Positions 8,603 through 17,180 of a stretch of DNA of 43,567 nucleotides are shown here, in pieces. How positions within the stretch are numbered: the stretch's first letter is position 1; every line of letters starts with the position of its first letter. This DNA is from Bradyrhizobium uaiense. GTDB lineage: Bacteria; Pseudomonadota; Alphaproteobacteria; Rhizobiales; Xanthobacteraceae. The notes beneath the pieces are model-generated. The model was given only the letters and a program-made list of their open reading frames with translations. It ran no database searches and was not told the DNA's origin. The stretch covers positions 1 through 43,567 of the forward strand of contig NZ_VKHP01000050.1 in NCBI RefSeq assembly GCF_010811875.1. The letters run 5' to 3'. The position numbers and the translations under genes were made by a program.

Positions 8603-9199
8603 TCAGGCCCGCTTGTATTGCTTCAGCTTGAACGCGAGCGCGATATAGAGGCAGCCGAAGAAGATTGCATACCAGGCGATCACCCAGACCAGCGCCAACG
8701 CGCCGGTGCCCGGTTGAGCCAACAGGATTGCACCGAAGGCGATCGATAGCAGGCCGTTACAAATAAGAAGCCATTCCTGTTGCAGCACCTTGCGTAGCGC
8801 GATCGCGCCCCAGATCTGCATGACGCCGATGATGATCGCCCAGACCGCGATGAACGTCAGCAGCACCAGCGTCGTCGTGCCGGTGTAGTAGAAGGTCACG
8901 ACGCCGGCGAGGATGCCGGCGACGCCGCTCAGGCCCAGCCACCAGCGCGGACGCGCGTCGCCACCAGATGCACTGAAAGCCGCCCATATGGCGATAACGC
9001 CATCCATCAGGGCGTAAGCTCCCCACATCAGGGTCAGCGTGACCAGCGTGAGGCCCGGCCAAAAGAACGCCAGAACGCCAAAGGCAATGGCGGCGATCCC
9101 GCGCAACAGCAAGAGCCACCAATTGTCGGCCAGCGAACGCAGCACTTCGGATCCGGAAAGGCCCAGATTTGGTCCAGTTTGGGCATGTGTGTCAGCCAT
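8603..9199 (-). CDS. HdeD-family membrane protein (DUF308)
   Basis: About 198 residues with six hydrophobic segments arranged as three pairs, the HdeD/DUF308 layout: NWWLLLLRGIAAIAFGVLAF, LVTLTLMWGAYALMDGVIAI, then GLSGVAGILAGVVTFYYTG, LVLLTFIAVWAIIIGVMQIW, a fifth segment near ICNGLLSIAFGAILLAQPG and a sixth near LALVWVIAWYAIFFGCLYIA. In E. coli HdeD contributes to acid resistance at high cell density; in rhizobia the role is unproven. Two ATGs are possible. The one at 9199 has GGAG at the proper spacing (eight bases); the one at 9205 is too close to it. It is the last gene of a minus-strand run with the PRC-barrel and coiled-coil genes, which looks like a general stress group. Confidence 0.87.
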   Translation of the reverse strand: MADTHAQTGPNLGLSGSEVLRSLADNWWLLLLRGIAAIAFGVLAFFWPGLTLVTLTLMWGAYALMDGVIAIWAAFSASGGDARPRWWLGLSGVAGILAGVVTFYYTGTTTLVLLTFIAVWAIIIGVMQIWGAIALRKVLQQEWLLICNGLLSIAFGAILLAQPGTGALALVWVIAWYAIFFGCLYIALAFKLKQYKRA

Positions 9200-9326
9200 T
9201 CTCATTCTCCGTCTAGTTCATGTCGGTGTGAGGTCCGGAGCCGGCGGATGGATCCGCCGGCCGGTATGGTCCCTGTCTGGATCCCGGAGGCATTGGCGGC
9301 GCGCAATCACCGGGATCTCAGCCCGG

Positions 9327-9716
9327 CTAGTTGGCGTATTCGAACTCTGGCGCTGCCTTCAAAGCGTCCCTGGTGGCACCAGGCAAAACCAGCTTGTCGC
9401 CGTTTAGCTGGAACTGGGAAACCGGAATGGCGACGTTGTGCTTGGCAACGGCAAGGAAGCCGCCGGCATTGACGATGGCGTAGGACACGGCCTTGCCGGT
9501 CGTAACGATGATGTCGTCGATCGATCCGACGCGCTCGTCCATGTTGTTGTAGACGGTATGGCCAAGGATTTGCCGTTTGGCGCTCCAGCCGACTGTAACA
9601 TCGCGCAGCTCGCCAACGCTGACGCCGAGCAGAGTAGATCCAGCGACCTGCGCATACGAGATCGCCGGTGCGCTCAACGCGATGCCTGCGACGATGGTGA
9701 AGTGAACGAGTTTCAT
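9327..9716 (-). CDS. Exported PRC-barrel domain protein
   Basis: 129 residues from the ATG at 9716, which has GGAG six bases upstream; an earlier ATG at 9728 lacks a site. Residues 1-22 are a signal peptide ending SYAQ. The rest is one PRC-barrel: LLGVSVGELRDVTVG, GHTVYNNMDERVGSIDDIIV, then YAIVNAGGFLAVAKHNVAIP. Such periplasmic PRC-barrel proteins are frequent beside stress-membrane genes in rhizobia, but their biochemical role is not known. It lies 127 bases before the HdeD-like gene and 30 bases after the coiled-coil gene. Confidence 0.83.
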   Translation of the reverse strand: MKLVHFTIVAGIALSAPAISYAQVAGSTLLGVSVGELRDVTVGWSAKRQILGHTVYNNMDERVGSIDDIIVTTGKAVSYAIVNAGGFLAVAKHNVAIPVSQFQLNGDKLVLPGATRDALKAAPEFEYAN

Positions 9717-9746
9717 GACAGGCTCCAAAGGTTGGACGATTGAGGC

Positions 9747-10175
9747 TCAAGCCTGTTTCGCCAGCTCGGCCTGGATCCGGCCGTCGATGGCGTCGAGAAC
9801 TGCGAGGTTCGCCTGCTCGACCGACGCGATGGCGTAATCGATCGCAAAGCTCGCATCCCATTCCAGCTCGTCAGCGCGCCGGTCAGCACGCTTCACGTCG
9901 TGATTGTGCTTGGCCTCGGCGACGTTCGCCTTGAGCGTGGCGATGTCGGCAGCGACTTTCGCTTTCACGGCATTCCAGTCCCGCGCGGCACTGTTGTTGG
10001 CGGACTTGATCTTCTGGTTGACGTTCTCGACGGCCGTCGTCGCTTCGGCATGCGCCTCCTGCTTGCGAATCTCGATCTTGTCGTGCGCTTCCTTCTTCGC
10101 CGCAGAGAAAGCGTCTTCAGCATGCTTGGCACGAACCGACAGGTCAGCGAGTTGTTCGGACAGTGACTTGGTCAT
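9747..10175 (-). CDS. Charged alpha-helical (coiled-coil) protein, function unknown
   Basis: 142 residues, nearly all predicted helix and rich in Ala, Lys, Glu and Asp with heptad-like spacing (SLSEQLADLSVRAKHAEDAF, then KKEAHDKIEIRKQEAHAEAT). There is no signal peptide, no Cys and no catalytic motif. The ATG at 10175 has GGAG eight bases upstream; the open frame upstream of it is not coding-like. It is the first gene of the run that continues with the PRC-barrel and HdeD-like genes, so a stress role is inferred from context only. Confidence 0.78.
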   Translation of the reverse strand: MTKSLSEQLADLSVRAKHAEDAFSAAKKEAHDKIEIRKQEAHAEATTAVENVNQKIKSANNSAARDWNAVKAKVAADIATLKANVAEAKHNHDVKRADRRADELEWDASFAIDYAIASVEQANLAVLDAIDGRIQAELAKQA

Positions 10176-10799
10176 TGATGTGCTCCATTGGCTATTCTCG
10201 GAGCGGCGTCTATCGCCGCACGTAGTGCAGGTGTCCGAAGAAAATGGGGGCACATCGCGCCGCGCCGCTTGTACGATCTTGCTCTCTTTGGGAGGAAATT
10301 TGCCAATCCTCCCGCGTCGGCGTGCGGTGGGTGACCAAACGCCTGCATCGCGAAGAATCGCGACTGCTTGCTTCGGAGCGGACTTTATCAATCCTTGAAG
10401 TGAGCGAGCGCGCACAGCCTCTGCAAGCGACGCCGTGCATTCGGGTCCCCGCGCCTGATTTGACGCGCATGTGCTGTCGTCGCAGCTAAAGCTCGGCAAA
10501 TCGAGCCAAACTACTGCTAAGAGTGCCGCGCGCTTCGGATCAGGCAAGGTCAACGGACGCTGCACTGTTGGTGCGTCCTCCGCAGTCGTAACCGTCAACA
10601 GTCCCAGCGCGCACCAGACCTTCGTATCGTTTCGGTGATCCTTTTAGATGACCGACGTTTACCTAGGTTCGATTGAGCCGTTCGTCCCGATAGTTTTAAG
10701 GTGCATGCACTGGAAAAGAGCGTGCGTGCCTATCGTGCGTGCAATGACGAAAGAGGGAAGATCGGGGAACAGCTGCGCTAAAGCCAAGAGGAGACTACA
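10176..10799. other. Intergenic region without a recognisable gene
   Basis: 624 bases between divergent genes. Open frames on both strands are short and show no family signature. A six-base inverted repeat GGACGC / GCGTCC with a 12-base gap lies at 10555-10578. An AGAGGAG ribosome-binding stretch precedes the next gene. Promoters for both flanking operons must be here, but I cannot place them with confidence. Confidence 0.45.
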
Positions 10800-11021
10800 A
10801 TGCCCAACTGCACCAAGGACCCCGGACATGGCAAAGCCACGCGATGCGCGGTCTGTGACGGCAAGTTTGGCCTCGTCCGATACCATTCGTGGCGGACTCC
10901 TCTCTGTTCCAAGAAGTGCGTCGATCGCTTCAGATCTCGCCGGCAAACTGACCGCAATTGGCTGAGCTGGCTCCCAATGAGCCTGGACGAGGCGCCAGAA
11001 AACCGTGTGAGGTCGCTATGA
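10800..11021 (+). CDS. Small Cys-rich protein, probable zinc ribbon
   Basis: 73 residues. Two Cys pairs, Cys16-x2-Cys19 (RCAVCDGKFGLVRY) and Cys36-x3-Cys40 (PLCSKKCVDRF), plus Cys4 and His10, suggest one bound zinc. The compact basic C-terminal part (RFRSRRQTDRNW) may bind nucleic acid or a protein. I recognise the type as a common small rhizobial protein of unknown function. AGGAG lies eight bases before the ATG. The stop overlaps the next start (ATGA), so the two small genes are coupled. Confidence 0.75.
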   Translation: MPNCTKDPGHGKATRCAVCDGKFGLVRYHSWRTPLCSKKCVDRFRSRRQTDRNWLSWLPMSLDEAPENRVRSL

Positions 11022-11224
11022 CGTTCCAGATCTCACAGCGGGGTAAGCAGTATTTGCAGACCGCGCAGACGCTGCTTCGCGCTGCCCAAATCATGACCGA
11101 CAACCTGGTTGTGAGTCAGCTCAAAACCCTTGCCGACGACTACGAGCGGCGAGCCGAGAAAGCTTCGCGTGCTGATGCCGCAAGAGCTTTGGCTCGCACG
11201 GCGGCTGTCGCTGAACCAGAGTGA
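11018..11224 (+). CDS. Small helical protein coupled to the Cys-rich protein
   Basis: 68 residues beginning MTFQISQRGKQYLQTAQTLL and continuing with LKTLADDYERRAEKASR, an all-helix pattern with no Cys and no signal peptide. The start at 11018 overlaps the upstream stop by four bases. The first codons of the longer open frame (from 10958) overlap the Cys-rich gene and were rejected. The pattern of a short Ala/Arg-rich protein with a LADDYE motif occurs often in Bradyrhizobium; the function is unknown. Confidence 0.7.
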   Translation: MTFQISQRGKQYLQTAQTLLRAAQIMTDNLVVSQLKTLADDYERRAEKASRADAARALARTAAVAEPE

Positions 11225-11280
11225 TTGGGCAGGCCTCACCGACTGCCGGGCTGCAAAAAGCAAGCGCGGGGGCCCACATC

Positions 11281-11523
11281 ATGGATAGCGTGAGTGCGAA
11301 TATCTGGTTTGGAGCGAACACGAGCGATGTCATTCGATTTGCCCCGGAGCCGAAGCGCAGCCGCTTGGTTCATGGCTCATTCGGAGCAAGTGAGGGTGAG
11401 TTTGTCCGATTTATCCCAAAGTCAGGGCGCGAGGTTGCCTGCCTCATTCGAGAAGCGCGCACGATCTACGACAGCACTTCCCGCCGGCTGATCCGGTCAG
11501 CCGGCGCAACACGGCACCGCTGA
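11281..11523 (+). CDS. Possible small hypothetical protein
   Basis: 80 codons from the ATG at 11281 (MDSVSANIWFGANTSDVIRF, with later SGREVACLIREARTIYDSTS). A G-rich stretch lies about nine bases upstream. Composition is protein-like and codon use fits the neighbours, but there is no known motif and the last 15 residues look like the start of the adjacent decay zone. The 3' part may have been replaced. Confidence 0.4.
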   Translation: MDSVSANIWFGANTSDVIRFAPEPKRSRLVHGSFGASEGEFVRFIPKSGREVACLIREARTIYDSTSRRLIRSAGATRHR

Positions 11524-11530
11524 GTCATGT

Positions 11531-12140
11531 TTGACGGGCTATCCGATGCAGAAGTCGAAGTCATGGTCGGCAGCCGAAGTCATGGACCGGGCCAAGCTCT
11601 TCACGGCCAAGGTCGGCCTCGAGAAGTTCGGCGATGCCTACCCGAGGCCGACTGTGGCGGCGATCAACGGCCACGCCTACGCTGGCGGATTCATCACCGC
11701 GATCGATTACGACCACCGGATCGCGAGCAAGGGCCCATTGCAGTTCGCGTTGAACGAGGTGCCGATCGGCATTCCGATGCCCGCTGTCTATTGCGAGATA
11801 ATCAAGCACGCGATCGGCTTCGGAACTAACGCTGTTCGGTCAGATCTACAACCTTGCCGCCGCGATCCGGATGGGCGTCGTCCAGCAGACCGTCGCGCCG
11901 GACAAGCTGATCGAAGCGGCCGTCGCCTGGGCGGCGCTGGTACCTCCGGACTGCTACACGGCCTACGCCTTTGCCACGCGCGCGCGTCAGGCCGCTGCTA
12001 TGGCGGCGATTGATGACGCGGCTCGTCTCGACCGCGACCTGCTGTCGCGCGGAATGTCGGACCTCGGAAGTATCCGTGCCCGTACTCGACGCAACAAGGA
12101 ATTTAAGGGCAGAGACGTCATCTGGCCGTTGCTCGCCTAG
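11531..12140 (+). pseudogene. Broken enoyl-CoA hydratase/isomerase family gene
   Basis: The crotonase core is visible in one frame to about 11823 (VGLEKFGDAYPRPTVAAING, then HAYAGGFITAIDYDHRIASK and FALNEVPIGIPMP). It continues one frame over with TLFGQIYNLAAAIRMGVVQQ, APDKLIEAAVAWAAL and the C-terminal helices to the stop at 12140. The oxyanion-hole region and the Glu of the family (NEVPIG) are present. About 50 N-terminal residues are missing; the frame begins abruptly near 11545 with an unrelated lead. The frameshift plus 5' loss makes it a pseudogene. Intact relatives are about 260 residues. Confidence 0.75.
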
Positions 12141-12216
12141 GTGAGGCGATCCGATCCCGGCGCCTGACGAGGAGAGCGGCGACGACGTCGTCGCGGACGA
12201 ATCGGGGTCAAAAAGG

Positions 12217-12495
12217 ATGGACAAGGTCACCAGTCTGCAGGCTTTCGTGAGGGTGGTTGAAACCGGCAGTTTCTCGGAGGCGGCCCGCCAACTGCGCCTA
12301 TCCAGATCCGCGATTAGCAAATATGTCAGCGATCTAGAGGAGAGCCTGGGCGTCCAGCTCCTCGATCGCACGACGCGGCATGCCAGCCCGAATGAGAATG
12401 GTCAGCTCTATTTCGAGCGCGCGCTCGTCATCCTTTCGGAGATCGATGCGGCCGACCAAGCCGTGACGCACCTGACTACGCGGCAATTCCGCTGT
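12217..12495 (+). pseudogene. LysR-family regulator, DNA-binding half only
   Basis: From the ATG at 12217 a typical LysR HTH is present: MDKVTSLQAFVRVVETGSFS, EAARQLRLSRSAISKYVSDL and EESLGVQLLDRTTRHASPNE, followed by the linker helix FERALVILSEIDAADQAVT. At about residue 92 the LysR sequence ends and the frame runs into an unrelated cyclase remnant in another frame, stopping at 12576. The effector-binding domain (about 200 residues) is absent. It could still make an HTH-only peptide. Confidence 0.75.
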
Positions 12496-12500
12496 GCGGG

Positions 12501-12833
12501 TTGGATTCCAGAAACGTCATTACCATCGCGACGAAGTCGCCAGGTGGCTTTCGCGAAGCCGAGTTCGACTGCCTGACAGATCTTTTCAAGTTCGTTTGCC
12601 CTGCATGTGCAGAGGCACAGCGAACTGAGGATCTTCGAGAATGCGTTGGGTACCTATCTCGGATCGGGCGCTGCCGCCAAGGTGCTCGAAGGTGCGATCA
12701 AACGCGGTGCCGGAGACTCGATTCGCACCGTGATCTGGGTCTCGGACCTCAGAAATTTCACGAAGATGTCGGACGTCCTAGCGCCGGCGGATATGCACAA
12801 TCTCAATCCAGCCAGGTTGCGCCGATCGTGATG
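12501..12833 (+). pseudogene. Fragment of a second adenylate cyclase gene
   Basis: Two frames together read like the middle of a rhizobial class III cyclase. First comes SRNVITIATKSPGGFREAEF; then, after a frameshift near 12598, ALHVQRHSELRIFENALGTY, LGSGAAAKVLEGAIKRGAGD and RTVIWVSDLRNFTKMSD, the last being the beginning of the catalytic domain with its metal-binding Asp in SDLRNF. The rest of the catalytic domain is gone (stop at 12833). It is unrelated in type to the TPR cyclase at the left edge. The abrupt join to the LysR piece shows a deletion or recombination at about 12495. Confidence 0.62.
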
Positions 12834-13254
12834 GAAGTTGCGTTCCTCGTCGGAGGCGCTCGGTCCCGCATTTGCCTGCAGAGATAGGCTGTTACTCTCG
12901 GCAGTTTTGGACGCAACGGCTACTACGCGGCGCTGCGAAAGAGTCCGCTGCCATACGCCGCTACCATATCCGTTAGTAACGAGTAACCCTTTGAGAAATA
13001 ACGCAAGTTGAGATGGGTGCAGGTCCCCGCAACCATTGCCTACGCTACAGCGGTCCGCAGTATTCAAAACCACGACTGCCTACGACATGGTACTGCGATG
13101 CAATAGAGCCGCCGCACGTGGCTCCTCCAATGGGAAATGAAGAACAGCCCGGATGACCTTCCTACATCCATTGGAGATGGGACGTCCCTCTGCTGATGGC
13201 TCGCGCGGACGGAAAGGTTGGCTCGACTAGGGCGTTTGTCGGTGGATATCCGCG
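12834..13254. other. Non-coding stretch
   Basis: 421 bases between the cyclase remnant and the stop of the Old Yellow Enzyme gene. It contains only short frames with in-frame stops and no motif that I can name. No clear terminator hairpin follows the enzyme gene. Confidence 0.4.
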
Positions 13255-14367
13255 CTAGCCTCCGGCGACGGTCGGTTCGAGGCTCGGATAGTCGAGATAT
13301 CCCGAATCCGAGCCGCCATAGATGCCGATCCGTTGCGGCGCGTTGTAGGGGCCGCCGGCCCGAATCCGCGCCGGGAGATCCGGATTGGCGAGGAAGAGGC
13401 GGCCAAAAGCAACGGCGTCGGCCTCGCCAGAGCTGATGATTCCTGCGGCGCGCTCCGGAGTGATGCCCGCATTGACGATGAGCGGCCCGCGATAGTGTTC
13501 GCGGAATATCGACAGCATTCGTTCGTAGTCAGGCGCGCCCGTCCAGGCGTTGGTATCGGCAAGGTGCAGATAGGCAAGCCCGGCGGTCTGCAGCCAATGC
13601 GCCAGTGCCCCATAGGTGTCTTCAGGTTTCGGGTCTCGCGTGCTGTTGTAATCCGCGAAGGGCGAGAGCCGCAGTCCAATCCGCGAACGCGGCATGACCT
13701 CGGAAATCGCCGCGACGATTTCCTGTAGCAGCCTGGAACGGCCTTCGGAGTTGCCGCCATAGCCGTCGGCGCGCAGATTGATGGTCGGGGACAGAAACTG
13801 ATGGATCAGATAGCCGTTGGCGCCGTGGATCTCCACGCCGTCGAATCCGGCGCGAACGGCATTGGCGGCCGCAACTCTGAATTCGTTCACGACATCCCGG
13901 ATCTCGCCGAGCGTCATCGCGCGCGACGACGTTGCGGCAATCCGCACATATGCGCCGTTGGCGAGGAGCGCCCACACCTGCAGCGCGTTCAGGTCGTCGT
14001 TGACCCCCGAGGGGGACAGCGGTTGCTCCTCGGACAACAGGCCGCGCGCGCTGGCGCGCCCGGCATGCCAAAGCTGCGCGACGATGCGTCCGCCTTTCTC
14101 GTGGACCCGGTCGACGACCGCTTTCCATCCCTCAGTCTGTTCGTCCGTCCAGAGACCGGGCGTCCGGTCGAATGCACGGGACCGCGGGCTGACGTTGATG
14201 CCCTCGCTCACGATGAGACCGGCGCTCGCGCGCGTTGCGTAGTATTCGGACGCGGTCTGGTTGATGATGCCGGTCTCGTCGGCGCGCGAACGCGTCATCG
14301 GGGCCATGACGATCCTGTTCGCCAGATCGAGAGCGCCCAGGGTCGCCGGATGGAATAGATCGGTCAT
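13255..14367 (-). CDS. Old Yellow Enzyme family ene-reductase (NemA-like)
   Basis: 370 residues, the usual length for N-ethylmaleimide/xenobiotic reductases. An FMN TIM barrel that reduces activated C=C bonds with NAD(P)H. It begins LFHPATLGALDLANRIVMAP; the substrate-binding pair appears in VEIHGANGYLIHQFLSPTIN (His-x2-Asn as in yeast OYE1); the phosphate-binding end is EADAVAFGRLFLANPDLP. The ATG at 14367 has AAGGAG nine bases upstream. It is the third gene of the minus-strand unit led by two flavin monooxygenases (47-base gap), so it probably reduces an unsaturated or dearomatised intermediate of the same pathway. The specific substrate is unknown. Confidence 0.93.
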   Translation of the reverse strand: MTDLFHPATLGALDLANRIVMAPMTRSRADETGIINQTASEYYATRASAGLIVSEGINVSPRSRAFDRTPGLWTDEQTEGWKAVVDRVHEKGGRIVAQLWHAGRASARGLLSEEQPLSPSGVNDDLNALQVWALLANGAYVRIAATSSRAMTLGEIRDVVNEFRVAAANAVRAGFDGVEIHGANGYLIHQFLSPTINLRADGYGGNSEGRSRLLQEIVAAISEVMPRSRIGLRLSPFADYNSTRDPKPEDTYGALAHWLQTAGLAYLHLADTNAWTGAPDYERMLSIFREHYRGPLIVNAGITPERAAGIISSGEADAVAFGRLFLANPDLPARIRAGGPYNAPQRIGIYGGSDSGYLDYPSLEPTVAGG

Positions 14368-14414
14368 GTGTCACGCTCCTTGGAGATTCGGATTCGTTGT
14401 TGAAGTTTAGCGGG

Positions 14415-15563
14415 CTAGTCGGTGCTTCTGTCGCGCGACCAGCGATTTCCCAGCTCGAGGCCGTATTGATAGAGCGCACTCCCGTATTCGAGCTGAAGCT
14501 CCTCGGTGGACTGGAGCGCAACATCGACATTCGCGCCTGCCGACTTCAAAGCTCGTGCGAGGACGGAAGCCTCATAGGCGGCCTTGGCGGTCCCTCCCGC
14601 GGTGTGAGGCCGCACGACGAACGCGGCGTCGCCGGTCAGAAGGATTCGACCGAACAGGGTTTTCGGGACCATCACGTCGCGTATGGTCTGGAGGAAGGGA
14701 TCGCGCGTTTCCGAGACCAGCGCGGCCATCTTGGGATGGATCTCGCGTGAAGCACGCGCCCTCAGCGCGGCGATGGCCCGCTCCGGCGTCGTGCCCCGCG
14801 GAAGCGAAGATCGATGTTGGAGGCCGTTCTTGTCGGTGAGCGCGGTCGCCAAGTCGGTGAGGCCAACGTGCACATACCAGACCCAATTCAGACGGCGTGA
14901 ACCTCTCGAAATCGCGCCGTCGCGTCCGGGAATGAAATACGCCAGCATATGCCCGCCGCCGCGAGCCTCGGAGAAGGTGAAGAGGTCATCGAAAAAGGGC
15001 AGAAGATCGCTGGGCACGTCGCTTTCGTCGAGCGTTCCTCTCCAGGCGACGTAGCCGGCATATCTCGCCTCGACATCGGGAAGCAGTCTTTGCCGCATTG
15101 CAGACCCTGAACCGTCAGCGGCGATGAACAGATCGCTTTCGATCACAGTGCCGTCGCTTAGGGCGGCCGAGACCCTGGAGCCGGTCTGGGTTACCGCCTG
15201 CACCTCGGAACCTGCGCGATAGCACTCGTCCGGAACGGCAGCCCGCAGCGCCGCGTGGATGGCGTCCCAGGACGTGAATTCCTGCGGCATGTCTTGGAGG
15301 ACACCGTCGCCGCCGTCGTGGTCGAGATACCGACGCCCGCGGCAGGATGTGAAGGGAAGGGGACCTGCGCCGTTATCTTCGAGCAGCCGTATCAATTCGT
15401 TCTGAACCACGATCCCGGCCCCTCGGGCCAGCATCGGGCCCGGCGTACGTTCGTGGACGCTGACGGTTGCACCGAGCTTTCGAAGGGCGATTGCATTACA
15501 CAGCCCAGCGACGGACCCGCCGCTGATCGTCACCGTGAAGTCGTGCTCGGCATGCCAACTCAT
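14415..15563 (-). CDS. FAD monooxygenase resembling 2,6-dihydroxypyridine 3-monooxygenase (copy 1)
   Basis: 382 residues from the ATG at 15563; the frame also opens at a TTG at 15575, but the ATG has the GGGGG site. Group A flavin hydroxylase: dinucleotide motif ISGGSVAG (13-20), AADGSG (148-153) and LTGDAAFVVRPHTAGG (309-324). Several features point to the dihydroxypyridine hydroxylase (DHPH) branch: GAGIVVQNELIRLLE, RYAGYVAWRGTLDES, and LNWVWY followed by a LTDKNG loop, where the Paenarthrobacter nicotine-pathway enzyme reads GTGIVVQPELV, TYAGYVTWRG and LNFQWYW...MTDVRG. It would add a hydroxyl group to an electron-rich ring using NAD(P)H and O2. It lies 40 bases after copy 2 and 47 bases before the ene-reductase gene. 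The exact substrate is inference. Confidence 0.88.
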   Translation of the reverse strand: MSWHAEHDFTVTISGGSVAGLCNAIALRKLGATVSVHERTPGPMLARGAGIVVQNELIRLLEDNGAGPLPFTSCRGRRYLDHDGGDGVLQDMPQEFTSWDAIHAALRAAVPDECYRAGSEVQAVTQTGSRVSAALSDGTVIESDLFIAADGSGSAMRQRLLPDVEARYAGYVAWRGTLDESDVPSDLLPFFDDLFTFSEARGGGHMLAYFIPGRDGAISRGSRRLNWVWYVHVGLTDLATALTDKNGLQHRSSLPRGTTPERAIAALRARASREIHPKMAALVSETRDPFLQTIRDVMVPKTLFGRILLTGDAAFVVRPHTAGGTAKAAYEASVLARALKSAGANVDVALQSTEELQLEYGSALYQYGLELGNRWSRDRSTD

Positions 15564-15603
15564 CTTTGCCCCCAATCCGTTACTTCGAAGACCATGCTGG
15601 CGC

Positions 15604-16713
15604 TCACATCAGATGGACGCCAAGTTCGCGACCGGATGCGGCGATAGCCCTGCCTGCTTGAACTTGTTCCTGGCCAAAGTCGCGTAGCGCGCTCTCGAGC
15701 GGAGCCAATGACAGATGCTTCTGCAGCGCCATGGCGTCTGCCGCAGCCTTCGCGATTCCCATCCCGGTATGCGGCCGTACGACAAACGCCGCGTCTCCCA
15801 CCAGGGTGATCCGTCGTGACACCATCCGCCTAGATTCATAGTCGAAGATGCCCTGCACGAAGGGTTGCGCCGTCGCTTCGATCGCGGCAGCGAAGGGGCG
15901 GGGGAGCAGCCGTCTAGCATCGTCGACGAGCCGTTCGCGCGCATGTTCGGACAGGGCGCCCGGCGGCAGCGAGTACGGGTGAATGCGACCCTCGCGGTCC
16001 GTGAGAACCTCATCGCGCGCGCTCGTTCCGGCCGCAGGCCGGTACCAGACCCAATTGTATCTCCGGCGTCCGGTCTCGGTTTCGCCGTTGGGACCGGGCA
16101 CCAGGAAGCCGATGACATGGGACTGGGGCAGTCGAAAATATGCGAAACGGTCGAGGAGTTGTTCCGCCGCTAAGTTCGGCAGGGCAAGTTCCGGAAGCAG
16201 ACCGCGCCATCCGACGTAGCCGGCGTACGCATTCGTGGCGGAAGAGCCATCGACCACGCGACGCGCTACGGATGCTATTCCATCAGCGCCGACGACCAGG
16301 TCGGCGCTCGCGTCGCTTCCGTCCTCGAAGCGTATAACGACCCGATCGGCTTCCTCGTGAAGCTGCTCGACCTTCCTGTCGAGCAGATACGCGCCTTCCG
16401 TCATGTGCTCTCGGAAGACACGATGGATGGAGTCCCACGATAGCTGCATCTGAGGCGGCATCTGCGTGACGATCGGAGGATCCGCGCCGTCGAATACGAT
16501 GCGTTCCCGCGCGACGACGCCGACCCGCGCCACGTGTTCGCATCCGGAGGCCCGCAGGATCGCAAAAGTCTCGCGCTTGCCAAGCAGGCCCGCGCCGCGT
16601 CCCCCGAGCCCATGGACCGATCGTTCGTAAACCATGACATCGTGTCCCTGCTGTCGAAGCAGCGTCGCAGTGAACAGTCCTGCGAGAGAACCCCCGACGA
16701 CCGCGATGCGCAT
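15604..16713 (-). CDS. FAD monooxygenase resembling 2,6-dihydroxypyridine 3-monooxygenase (copy 2)
   Basis: 369 residues from the ATG at 16713, with GGAGG eight bases upstream (an in-frame TTG at 16722 overlaps that site and is rejected). Motifs: VVGGSLAG (5-12), VVGADGIAS in the middle, and VGDAAFVVRPHTGMG near residue 300. Shared family marks are YAGYVGWRGLLPE, and YNWVWYRPA followed by LTDREG. It is clearly a paralogue of the genes at 14415 and 18051 and closer in its GD region to the latter (RPHTGMG versus RPHVGMG). It is the first gene of the minus-strand unit; the TTATC-N4-GATAA palindrome lies 112 bases upstream of its start. It is likely a ring hydroxylase acting on the same compound family as its neighbours. 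Confidence 0.88.
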   Translation of the reverse strand: MRIAVVGGSLAGLFTATLLRQQGHDVMVYERSVHGLGGRGAGLLGKRETFAILRASGCEHVARVGVVARERIVFDGADPPIVTQMPPQMQLSWDSIHRVFREHMTEGAYLLDRKVEQLHEEADRVVIRFEDGSDASADLVVGADGIASVARRVVDGSSATNAYAGYVGWRGLLPELALPNLAAEQLLDRFAYFRLPQSHVIGFLVPGPNGETETGRRRYNWVWYRPAAGTSARDEVLTDREGRIHPYSLPPGALSEHARERLVDDARRLLPRPFAAAIEATAQPFVQGIFDYESRRMVSRRITLVGDAAFVVRPHTGMGIAKAAADAMALQKHLSLAPLESALRDFGQEQVQAGRAIAASGRELGVHLM

Positions 16714-17180
16714 GACTGACAACCTCCAAATGGCCGATGCTTCAGTAACGTGATGCGTCGTTCGCCGGTGCGCCGTTCAAGTTCGACGTCGCCAGCTATT
16801 GACCTCAAGCAGGTCCGGAGCTAATTATCAATCGATAAATAACAAGGCTTCGTCAAGAATTGATTGCTGCCTTTGTATGTTGGTGCGCGAGCGCGGCACG
16901 TCCGCCGGAATTGCATTCCGGTCGGCGCCGCACTGGGCTGTGCAAGGACAACCGTTGGCCCCGACGGTCGCCTTCAGCTTGATCGACATGCCGGGGCCGA
17001 ACGGGTCCCGTGAGGCGACGCCAGGACCGACCGGAGCCGCGCTTCCCAACGCAATCCGGGATACGACGGCGTTCGGCTGCTCCAGCGTTCCTTGAGGCCC
17101 GGCATGCACCAGGAAAGCGAGAGGGACGTGACCACCTCTTGCTCGACGGAGGTGCAGCCTATCGTGTGGAGATTGCTCGC
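16714..17180. other. Upstream region of the monooxygenase unit, no gene accepted
   Basis: 467 bases between the TetR stop and the copy 2 start. It holds one operator-like palindrome (16825-16838). The only sizeable minus frame (16828-17109) has no family signature and would end within the palindrome, so I left it out. A promoter reading left is expected near the palindrome. Confidence 0.5.
16825..16838. promoter_or_regulatory. Operator-like palindrome 1 (TTATC-AATC-GATAA)
   Basis: Perfect five-base arms with a four-base spacer, followed by ATAA so that the right side reads GATAAATAA. The same architecture and the same ATAA extension occur twice in the TetR/monooxygenase intergenic region 1.1 kb away. 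It lies 112 bases upstream of the copy 2 monooxygenase start, a fitting place for repression of the leftward unit. Binding by the TetR protein is inference. Confidence 0.62.

Noticed and set aside
10555..10578. Inverted repeat GGACGC / GCGTCC as a terminator
   Set aside because: Loop is long, no T tract follows on either strand, and no gene ends next to it.
9747..10598. A 283-residue minus-strand gene
   Set aside because: A good ribosome site and the start of coherent helical sequence are at 10175; the upstream part lacks coding character.
16828..17109. Small minus-strand frame before the monooxygenase unit
   Set aside because: No family signature, and its stop region overlaps the palindrome; more likely promoter region.
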